Positions 1 through 5,478 of a stretch of DNA of 8,619 nt are shown one piece after another. A program made the position numbers and the translations under genes. The stretch lies in contig DPGN01000028.1 in NCBI GenBank assembly GCA_003523185.1, forward strand, positions 1-8,619, in the 5' to 3' direction. Numbering within the stretch: the stretch's first letter is position 1; every line of letters starts with the position of its first letter. This stretch comes from Halieaceae bacterium. Lineage in GTDB: Bacteria; Pseudomonadota; Gammaproteobacteria; Pseudomonadales; Halieaceae. Under the pieces are notes generated by a model. It made no database searches. It had not been told where the DNA came from and saw nothing but the letters and a program-made list of their open reading frames with translations.

Positions 1-452
1 AGTTCGAAGCGCATGAAATGAACGGCCGAGGTTTTCTCATCGGTCTCGCGCTCGAGGTCTTCGTCAGCAATCACTTGGGCGACGCCGTGACCCTCGATTT
101 CGAGGTTGATGCAGTTTTCAATGCCACGCATTTCACGCAGTCGCTCAGCTCGTACAATGGGATCGCCAAACTCGATCATGAACGTCGCTTTCCAGTTGGT
201 TCCATCAGGAATCAGCGGGTTATAGGCGGCTAGCTCATCCTCAATGCCAGCGACATCGAACACTTTCTCGATTCGAAGCATTTCCTGAATCTGGTAACGA
301 ATCGTGAGCGCGTCTTCGAAGTAGATGCGTGCGTTATCGCCTAGCGCCAGCTGACGATTCTTCTTGTGTGCCAGTACCTCAGCACGAAAGTTATCGCGTT
401 GTTCTGAGTACTGCTCAAGCGACCACAGGTCGCTTCGGGTCAGATGTGACAT
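1..452 (-). CDS. DUF3501 family protein, 3' end cut by window edge
   Basis: The reverse strand from 452 reads open to the window edge for 150 codons, beginning MSHLTRSDLWSLEQY. I recognise the DUF3501 family from conserved stretches: RAEVLAHKK (residues 23-31), TIRYQIQEMLR (50-60), YNPLIPDG (77-84), KATFMIEF (88-95), and ADEDLER (129-135) followed by EKTSAVHFMRF (139-149). The family is, from memory, close to 200 residues, so about a quarter of the protein lies outside the window. No function is established for it. No signal peptide, membrane segment or metal-binding cluster is visible in the part seen, and it has one cysteine (C114). The start is supported by an AAGGAG ribosome site 6 nt upstream. 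The gene begins 13 bp after the stop of the Fe-S protein gene, so the two are almost certainly cotranscribed. The association of DUF3501 with a rubrerythrin and a CCG-type Fe-S protein suggests a redox role; this is inference. Confidence 0.88.
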   Translation of the reverse strand, partial: MSHLTRSDLWSLEQYSEQRDNFRAEVLAHKKNRQLALGDNARIYFEDALTIRYQIQEMLRIEKVFDVAGIEDELAAYNPLIPDGTNWKATFMIEFGDPIVRAERLREMRGIENCINLEIEGHGVAQVIADEDLERETDEKTSAVHFMRFE

Positions 453-458
453 GTCAAT

Positions 459-464
459 CTCCTT
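459..464 (-). promoter_or_regulatory. Ribosome binding site of the DUF3501 gene
   Basis: AAGGAG on the minus strand, 6 nt before the ATG at 452 and directly after the TAA (468-466) of the preceding Fe-S gene. The near-consensus site lets ribosomes finishing the Fe-S gene start the next one, and it fixes the start codon. Confidence 0.75.
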
Positions 465-465
465 G

Positions 466-1794
466 TTACTTAAGGCCGTACGCTATGCGTAGCAACGTCA
501 TAGGGTGTTGGGCACTGTCCACCCCATCTGCGAGGTGGGCAATGTGTTCTCCGGCCATGGGGCAGTCTGAAATAAAATGATCGGGCTTTTGGTCGTTCAC
601 TTTCCGTACTGTTGGTCGCGCAATTTTAACGGACTTGTCTCGCGTTTCCTTTTTGACGGCATAGGTGCCGTCATGCCCAGAGCATCGCTCGTGAGCAACA
701 ACCGTAGTCTCCTCGATGAGCGAGAGAATATCGCGTGTCTTGAGGCCAATGTTTTGGACTCTCTGGTGACATGCCACTTGGTAGGCAATGTTGCCGAGAC
801 TCTCAGCGAAATTCGTTTTAAGCGCTTCGCCCTTGTGACGCATCCACAGGTATTCGAACGGGTCATAAAACGCTGCTTTTACCTTCTGCACGTCTGGATC
901 ATCAGGGAAAAGTAGAGGCAATTCCTGCTTGTACATCAGGACGCACGAGGGGATGGGTGCCGTCAGATCGTATCCCTGGTCCACCAAGCTGGCGAGTAAT
1001 GGAATATTAGCTTCCTTGAGTGCCTCTACAGCATCGAGATCACCGAGTTCGAGCTTCGGCATTCCACAACACTTCTCCTTAGGAATTACATCAATGCTGA
1101 CATCGTTGTGCTGGAAGACCTTAATGAAATCTTCACCGATAGTGGGTGTGCTGTAGTTACCGTAGCAGGTTGCGTAGAGCGCAAGCTTTCCGGTAGTGGC
1201 ACCAATCGGCGTTGATTCGATATCCGTGATTAGCTTCTTGGCCCGTTTGATCAGCGTATTTCGATGAATTTCGGGCAAAGGCGCCTCAGCAGCGATGTCA
1301 AACGTGCTTTCTAGCACTTTTCTGAAGGCGCCGTTGTTGTTTAGCGCGTTCGCCGTGACATCCACGAGCGGGATCATTGAAATTCCGCTCATCAGTGCAT
1401 CGGTAGATGTTAGAACTTTATCGCGTAATTTTGCCCCTTTTGTTTTGAAGTTTTGAGCCTTGGCTCGCAGCATCAAGTGGGGAAAGTCGACATTAAATTC
1501 GTGGGGTGGAACGTAGGGGCACTTAGTGAGGTAACACAGGTCGCACATGTAGCACTGATCGACGACTTTGTCGTAATCGTCGAGCGAAACCCCATCGACC
1601 TCGAGCGTTTCAGACTCGTCGATAAGGTCAAAAAGGGTAGGGAACGAGTCACATAGGCTGACACAACGTCTGCAGCCATGGCAGACATCGTAGACACGTG
1701 CAAGCTCATCATTGAGCGAGTCACGGTCCCAAAACGCTTCCGTTTTCCATTCTATCGGGTGACGAGTGGGTGCATCGACGCTACCTTCGCGCAT
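466..1794 (-). CDS. GlpC/HdrB-like iron-sulfur protein with CCG cysteine clusters
   Basis: The 442-residue protein has an N-terminal ferredoxin-like part with two 4Fe-4S motifs: C38-x2-C41-x2-C44-x3-C48 and C81-x2-C84-x2-C87-x4-C92-P. The family hallmark VPPHEFNVDFPHLML starts at residue 95. The C-terminal half carries cysteine-rich CCG elements, as in heterodisulfide reductase subunit B and GlpC: C210, C242-C243-G, C284, then C342, C371-S-G-H and C411. No signal peptide or transmembrane helix is seen, so it is probably cytoplasmic. Members of this superfamily pass electrons between flavoproteins, quinones or thiols. The flavin subunits GlpA/GlpB or HdrA are not next to it here, so it is unlikely to be the glycerol-3-phosphate enzyme. 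The ATG at 1794 has AGAGG 9 nt upstream. It lies 77 bp downstream of the rubrerythrin gene, past a terminator-like hairpin, and 13 bp before the DUF3501 gene. It may supply electrons to the rubrerythrin (inference). Confidence 0.9.
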   Translation of the reverse strand: MREGSVDAPTRHPIEWKTEAFWDRDSLNDELARVYDVCHGCRRCVSLCDSFPTLFDLIDESETLEVDGVSLDDYDKVVDQCYMCDLCYLTKCPYVPPHEFNVDFPHLMLRAKAQNFKTKGAKLRDKVLTSTDALMSGISMIPLVDVTANALNNNGAFRKVLESTFDIAAEAPLPEIHRNTLIKRAKKLITDIESTPIGATTGKLALYATCYGNYSTPTIGEDFIKVFQHNDVSIDVIPKEKCCGMPKLELGDLDAVEALKEANIPLLASLVDQGYDLTAPIPSCVLMYKQELPLLFPDDPDVQKVKAAFYDPFEYLWMRHKGEALKTNFAESLGNIAYQVACHQRVQNIGLKTRDILSLIEETTVVAHERCSGHDGTYAVKKETRDKSVKIARPTVRKVNDQKPDHFISDCPMAGEHIAHLADGVDSAQHPMTLLRIAYGLK

Positions 1795-1826
1795 GTGCTG
1801 TTGCCTCTATCTAAAGTGTTTGAACC

Positions 1827-1850
1827 AAAAGGGGGGACCAAAGTCCCCCC
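1827..1850 (-). terminator. Intrinsic terminator-like hairpin after the rubrerythrin gene
   Basis: Positions 1831-1838 and 1843-1850 form a perfect 8-bp stem (GGGGGGAC / GTCCCCCC) with a 4-nt loop. Read on the minus strand the stem is followed by TTTT (1830-1827) and then GGTT. It starts 21 bp after the rubrerythrin stop and ends 33 bp before the Fe-S gene start. The short T tract suggests partial termination, which would let rubrerythrin mRNA exceed that of the downstream genes. A role in stabilising the mRNA 3' end is the alternative. Confidence 0.72.
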
Positions 1851-1871
1851 AGAACTCAAGTAGACCCGGAC

Positions 1872-2291
1872 TTAGGCGTCGAGGTTATCGAGTGCTTTCT
1901 GGAAACGATTCGCGTGGCTACGCTCAGCTTTCGCCAGTGTTTCGAACCAGTCCGCGATTTCATCAAAACCTTCGTCGCGCGCTGTCTTTGCCATGCCTGG
2001 GTACATGTCAGTGTACTCGTGGGTTTCGCCAGCGATTGATGCTTCGAGGTTCTTTACAGTGTCGCCCATTGGCAAACCAGTCGCTGGATCGCCGACAGCT
2101 TCAAGGTACTCAAGGTGGCCGTGAGCGTGGCCAGTCTCACCTTCCGCAGTTGAGCGGAAAACGGCTGCGACATCGTTGTAGCCTTCTACGTCTGCCTTCG
2201 AGGCGAAGTAGAGGTAGCGACGATTTGCTTGAGACTCACCTGCGAAGGCGTCCTTTAGGTTCTGTTCGGTTTGGCTACCTTTCAGTTCCAT
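1872..2291 (-). CDS. Rubrerythrin without the rubredoxin domain
   Basis: The 139-residue protein is a single ferritin-like four-helix domain. The expected diiron ligands are all visible: E19 in AGES, E52-x2-H55, E89-x2-E92 in GETHEY, and E123-x2-H126 in AERSH. Rubrerythrins reduce hydrogen peroxide to water at a diiron site in the cytoplasm. Classical members are about 190 residues and carry a C-terminal rubredoxin (two CxxC knuckles) that feeds electrons in. This one ends at NLDA with no cysteine at all, so it needs an external electron donor. The ATG at 2291 has GGAG 9 nt upstream. It is the first gene of a minus-strand group with the Fe-S and DUF3501 genes and is transcribed away from oxyR, which suggests peroxide control. 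Family assignment is firm; the substrate is inferred from the family and the neighbouring regulator. Confidence 0.93.
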   Translation of the reverse strand: MELKGSQTEQNLKDAFAGESQANRRYLYFASKADVEGYNDVAAVFRSTAEGETGHAHGHLEYLEAVGDPATGLPMGDTVKNLEASIAGETHEYTDMYPGMAKTARDEGFDEIADWFETLAKAERSHANRFQKALDNLDA

Positions 2292-2316
2292 TGCTTTTTA
2301 CTCCATTGTTGATCGT

Positions 2317-2326
2317 ATGACGTCAT
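2317..2326. repeat. Perfect 10-bp palindrome ATGACGTCAT
   Basis: ATGACGTCAT is self-complementary over all ten bases and lies 25 bp upstream of the rubrerythrin start codon. If the -10 at 2361-2356 is right, it falls in the transcribed leader. It could be an operator for a second regulator. With no loop it would be a poor RNA hairpin. Function unknown. Confidence 0.4.
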
Positions 2327-2355
2327 GACGCCGCCGAATCACCGGCAGCCTGATT

Positions 2356-2361
2356 ACTATA
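2356..2361 (-). promoter_or_regulatory. Possible -10 element of the rubrerythrin promoter
   Basis: TATAGT on the minus strand is one or two changes from the TATAAT consensus. It predicts a transcript start near 2349 and a leader of about 57 nt. At the standard 17-bp spacing the -35 position reads GAACCA, which is poor; the nearest better match, TTGGAA, is 20 bp away. This suggests activator dependence, but the call is weak. Confidence 0.35.
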
Positions 2362-2373
2362 CCGTCTTGGTAT
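2359..2373. promoter_or_regulatory. LysR-type dyad, candidate OxyR site
   Basis: ATACC-GTCTT-GGTAT is a perfect 5+5 inverted repeat with a 5-nt spacer and contains the T-N11-A pattern of LysR-family sites. The arrangement ATAC-N7-GTAT has the same spacing as one half (ATAG-N7-CTAT) of the extended OxyR site, with one base changed in each arm. A second half at the expected 7-nt offset is not evident. It overlaps the putative -10 of the rubrerythrin gene, which is unusual for an activating site and could mean repression or a wrongly placed -10. Confidence 0.4.
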
Positions 2374-2452
2374 CAAAATGGTTCCAAAAAAAGCTGGCAA
2401 AACCAATCGATTTTTCCGATCGTATATAGGACAAATATGCGACAAGATCGAT

Positions 2453-2456
2453 GGAG
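2453..2456 (+). promoter_or_regulatory. Ribosome binding site that sets the oxyR start
   Basis: GGAG lies 5 nt before the GTG at 2462. The longer in-frame start, ATG 2378, has no Shine-Dalgarno sequence and would add 28 residues not expected in OxyR. This site is the main sequence reason for choosing GTG. Confidence 0.65.
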
Positions 2457-2461
2457 CCGCT

Positions 2462-3373
2462 GTGTCACGCCAACCCACCTTAAAACAACTGAAGTACCTA
2501 TGTGCTGTTGCGGAGCATCAGCATTTTGGGCAGGCGGCTAAAGCGTGTCATGTCAGCCAGAGCACCTTGAGCGCCTCCATTGTTGAGTTGGAGGATGTTC
2601 TTTCTGCGAGTTTGGTTGAGCGTAATAACCGCTCGGTGTTACTGACAACGCTCGGACACGAGGTGGTGGCACGTGCTCGTGCAGTTCTGACCGATGTAGA
2701 CGACGTGGTCGCTCTCTGTGAGGCTTCCAGAGAGCCCTTTCAGGGGACCATCCGACTGGGTGTGATCCCCACGATTGCCCCCTTTGTGCTTCCGAAGATG
2801 TTGAAAGCGCTGCGCACGGAACATCCAATCTGTAAGATGTTTGTGCGAGAGGATCTTTCTCACGCGCTGGTTAACGCGCTACAAGTCGGAGAGCTCGATG
2901 TACTGTTACTGGCCTTGCCTTTTCCTACAGAACACACCGATACCATTGCATTGTTCGAAGATCCGTTTTATCTCGCGACACTCCCTAACTCGAGGCTGGC
3001 TCTCAGTCAAAAGCTAAGGACGAAAGATCTTCATGGTGCTGAGATGTTGCTTCTGGAAGAGGGGCACTGCCTTCGGGATCATGCACTTGAGGCGTGCAAG
3101 TTGCGGGAAATGGATGTGACCGTGCCTTATCAAGCGACCAGTCTCACGACAATCGTACAAATGGTAGCCAACGGTATCGGCACGACGCTTCTGCCGAAAA
3201 TGGCGACCGATGCTGGCATTGCGGATGGAACAGATCTAGTCCTCCGACCCTTTGATGAGCCTGATGTTGGTCGGCAGATCGGTTTGATGTGGCGAAAAAA
3301 AACGCCCCGGAAGCATGAGTTCAATCTGCTCGGAAGCTTTATCAGCAGCTGTATCAGCCTGCGCCAATCTTAG
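2462..3373 (+). CDS. oxyR: OxyR, hydrogen-peroxide-sensing LysR-type regulator
   Basis: From the GTG at 2462 the protein is 303 residues, the usual OxyR length, and begins (M)SRQPTLKQLKYLCAVAEH, as OxyR proteins do. The winged helix-turn-helix is at about 22-44 (FGQAAKACHVSQSTLSASI). The effector domain has VIPTIAPFVLP, giving T104, the counterpart of E. coli T100. EEGHCLRDHALEAC carries H202, C203 and C212, the counterparts of E. coli H198, C199 and C208. C203 would be oxidised by H2O2 and form a disulfide with C212, switching the DNA-bound tetramer to an activator. Later stretches such as ATSLTTIVQMVANGIGTTLLP also match OxyR. It is divergent from the rubrerythrin gene, a likely target, and may control itself. 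An upstream ATG at 2378 would lengthen it by 28 residues but lacks a ribosome site. Its TAG overlaps the TAA of the convergent ygiQ gene. Confidence 0.93.
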   Translation: MSRQPTLKQLKYLCAVAEHQHFGQAAKACHVSQSTLSASIVELEDVLSASLVERNNRSVLLTTLGHEVVARARAVLTDVDDVVALCEASREPFQGTIRLGVIPTIAPFVLPKMLKALRTEHPICKMFVREDLSHALVNALQVGELDVLLLALPFPTEHTDTIALFEDPFYLATLPNSRLALSQKLRTKDLHGAEMLLLEEGHCLRDHALEACKLREMDVTVPYQATSLTTIVQMVANGIGTTLLPKMATDAGIADGTDLVLRPFDEPDVGRQIGLMWRKKTPRKHEFNLLGSFISSCISLRQS

Positions 3374-5478
3374 AACTGCTTCGTATGCTTGGTTCGGAAG
3401 GGCGTGGTGCCTTTGGTGTTTTTGAGCACGCGATGCCTTTTTGGCGGTTGGCGAGTCGGGACCAAATGCATGGGGCCATTGCCAATGAGATCACGACGGC
3501 CAATCTTCTTAAGCGCCTCCCGCAAGGCAGGCCAGTTGTCAGGGTCGTGATATCGAAGAAACGCCTTATGAAGTCGACGCTGTTTAATACTTCTGACGGA
3601 AGGAACCCGTTTGCTGTCACGACCCACTTTTTTAAGGGGATTCTTCTCGCTATGATACATCGCTGTCGCCAATGCCATTGGCGATGGGTAGAACGTCTGC
3701 ACCTGATCTGCACGGAACTTGTTGCGCTTGAGCCATAAAGCCAGGTTCACCATGTCATTGTCGGTGGTTCCAGGGTGCGCGGCGATGAAGTAGGGGATCA
3801 GATACTGCTTTTTATTCGCGGCCTTGGAGTATTTGTCAAAGAGCTCTTTGAAGTTGTCATAGGTCCCAATCCCAGGCTTCATCATCTGGTCCAGCGGGCC
3901 ATCCTCTGTATGCTCCGGAGCGATCTTAAGATAGCCACCTACGTGATGCGTCACTAGTTCTTTGACGTATTCCGGCGTTTCAACCGCAATGTCGTAGCGA
4001 AGACCCGAGGCGATCAATACCTTTTTGATCCCGGGTACTGCGCGCGCACGTCGGTAAAGGTGTATCAACGGTGTCTGATCGGTATTGAGGTTCTTACAAA
4101 TACCGGGGAAAACGCAGCTTAGCTTACGGCACTTTGCTTCGATTTCCTCGCTTTTACACGCGAGGCGCCACATATTGGCGGTGGGACCACCGAGATCCGA
4201 GATGACGCCCGTGAAGTTTGGGCTGGTGTCACGAATCTTTTCTATTTCTCGGACAATGGAATCCTCAGAGCGGTTTTGAATGATTCGTCCTTCATGCTCC
4301 GTAATGGAGCAGAAGGTACAGCCACCAAAACAGCCGCGCATGATGTTTACCGAGTGTTGAATCATTTCCAACGCTGGGATTTTGGCATCTCCGTAGGTTG
4401 GGTGTGGGCGGCGTTGATAGGGTTGCTCGAATACCCAGTCGAGTTCTGGCGTCGACAGCGGAATTGGCGGCGGATTAAACCACACCTCTCGATCACCATG
4501 TGCCTGAATGAGTGCCAGCGCGTTGTGCGGATTGGTTTCTTTGTGCATGACACGCGCGGCATGCGCATAAAGAACCGGGTCGTCCTTCACTGTCTCGAAG
4601 CTTGGGAGCCTGATGACATCACGATCAGGGCGGCTACTTGCCATTAACGAGACGGGTTGAGCCTCTTGAACTACTGGCTCTGCGGTCGATGCTGATTCAC
4701 TGTCACAGACCTCAGGTTCCATGCCGTTGTAGGGATTGAGCATCGGCTCGACTTTTCCGGGCTCGTCGACAGATGTTGAGTCAATGACACGATAGCCGGG
4801 TAGCGGTTCTGAGACGAGAAAGGCTGTTCCTCTCAAATGGCGCAGGTCAGCGATTTCTTTGCCGGTGGCCAGGCCATGCGCCAAGTCAACGATGGCGCGC
4901 TCCGCATTGCCGTACAGCAAAATGTCCGCCTTACTGTCCACGAGAACCGAGCGCCTGACGTTGTCGCTCCAGTAATCGTAATGGGCCATCCGACGAAGAC
5001 TCGCTTCAATGCCGCCAATGACAATGGGTACATCACGGTAAGCCTCACGAGCCCGTTGGCTATAAACCGTGACAGCGCGATCCGGTCGTTTGCCTGCCAC
5101 GTCACCGGCGGTGTAAGCATCGTCATTACGACGCTTTCTGTCGGCGGTGTAGTGATTGATCATGGAATCCATGTTGCCAGCAGCGATTCCAAAGAAGAGG
5201 TTAGGTTTGCCCAGCTCTTTGAATGCGTCTGCGCTGCGCCAATCGGGTTGCGAGATAATGCCCACGCGAAAGCCTTGACCCTCAAGCACTCGCCCAACCA
5301 CAGCCATACCGAAGCTCGGGTGGTCGACGTAGGCATCACCAGTCACGATGATAATGTCGCAACTGTCCCAACCAAGCGCATCCATTTCGGCACGCGACAT
5401 GGGTAGCCAAGGTGCGGGTCCAAAGCACTCCGCCCAATATTTTCGGTGTGCAAAGATGTCTGTCGGTTTTTCGTTCAC
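3370..5478 (-). CDS. ygiQ: YgiQ family radical SAM protein
   Basis: The 702-residue protein is slightly shorter than E. coli YgiQ. The N-terminal radical-SAM-associated domain runs from KYWAECFG (residue 13) through DIIIVTGDAYVDHPSFG (41-57) and IGGIEASLRRMAHYDYW (154-170). The radical SAM core has C383-x3-C387-x2-C390 in MRGCFGGCTFCSITEHEGR, which binds the 4Fe-4S cluster that cleaves S-adenosylmethionine. The C-terminal part (about 595-680, with QTFYPSPMALATAMYHSEKN) matches the DUF3362 region. The protein ends in a basic tail. Residues about 250-287 form a Ser/Glu/Pro-rich linker that looks variable. The product of the family is not known to me. The start is GTG; conserved sequence begins within 15 residues, so a later start is unlikely. 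No clear Shine-Dalgarno sequence is seen, and GTGA overlaps the stop of the channel gene, so translation is probably coupled. The last 4 bp overlap the end of oxyR on the other strand. Confidence 0.95.
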   Translation of the reverse strand: MNEKPTDIFAHRKYWAECFGPAPWLPMSRAEMDALGWDSCDIIIVTGDAYVDHPSFGMAVVGRVLEGQGFRVGIISQPDWRSADAFKELGKPNLFFGIAAGNMDSMINHYTADRKRRNDDAYTAGDVAGKRPDRAVTVYSQRAREAYRDVPIVIGGIEASLRRMAHYDYWSDNVRRSVLVDSKADILLYGNAERAIVDLAHGLATGKEIADLRHLRGTAFLVSEPLPGYRVIDSTSVDEPGKVEPMLNPYNGMEPEVCDSESASTAEPVVQEAQPVSLMASSRPDRDVIRLPSFETVKDDPVLYAHAARVMHKETNPHNALALIQAHGDREVWFNPPPIPLSTPELDWVFEQPYQRRPHPTYGDAKIPALEMIQHSVNIMRGCFGGCTFCSITEHEGRIIQNRSEDSIVREIEKIRDTSPNFTGVISDLGGPTANMWRLACKSEEIEAKCRKLSCVFPGICKNLNTDQTPLIHLYRRARAVPGIKKVLIASGLRYDIAVETPEYVKELVTHHVGGYLKIAPEHTEDGPLDQMMKPGIGTYDNFKELFDKYSKAANKKQYLIPYFIAAHPGTTDNDMVNLALWLKRNKFRADQVQTFYPSPMALATAMYHSEKNPLKKVGRDSKRVPSVRSIKQRRLHKAFLRYHDPDNWPALREALKKIGRRDLIGNGPMHLVPTRQPPKRHRVLKNTKGTTPFRTKHTKQF

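Larger units (their letters stand above)
2292..2461. promoter_or_regulatory. Divergent promoter region between rubrerythrin and oxyR
   Basis: This 170-bp region is the only sizeable non-coding stretch in the window, if oxyR starts at 2462. It must hold the promoters of both divergent genes. It contains a 10-bp palindrome (2317-2326), a minus-strand -10-like TATAGT (2361-2356), a LysR-type dyad (2359-2373), an A-rich run (2386-2392) and a plus-strand TATATA (2423-2428) that could serve as the -10 of oxyR. No convincing -35 is seen for either gene, as expected for activator-dependent promoters. Confidence 0.6.

Noticed and set aside
466..1794. Assignment as GlpC of the anaerobic glycerol-3-phosphate dehydrogenase
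   Set aside because: The cysteine architecture is similar, but no glpA or glpB is adjacent, and the linkage to rubrerythrin and DUF3501 points to another role.
1766..2320. 184-codon plus-strand open frame opposite the rubrerythrin
   Set aside because: It is an antisense shadow of the rubrerythrin gene. It is rich in Arg, Ser and Leu, has no recognisable domain, and the opposite strand has a full diiron protein.
2311..2425. Direct repeat GATCGTAT at 2311-2318 and 2418-2425 at the two ends of the divergent promoter region
   Set aside because: An 8-bp repeat is not rare enough in 170 bp to claim a binding site, and the copies are 107 bp apart with different flanks.
4837..5406. 189-codon plus-strand open frame opposite ygiQ
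   Set aside because: It lies wholly within the conserved N-terminal domain of ygiQ on the other strand and resembles no known protein.
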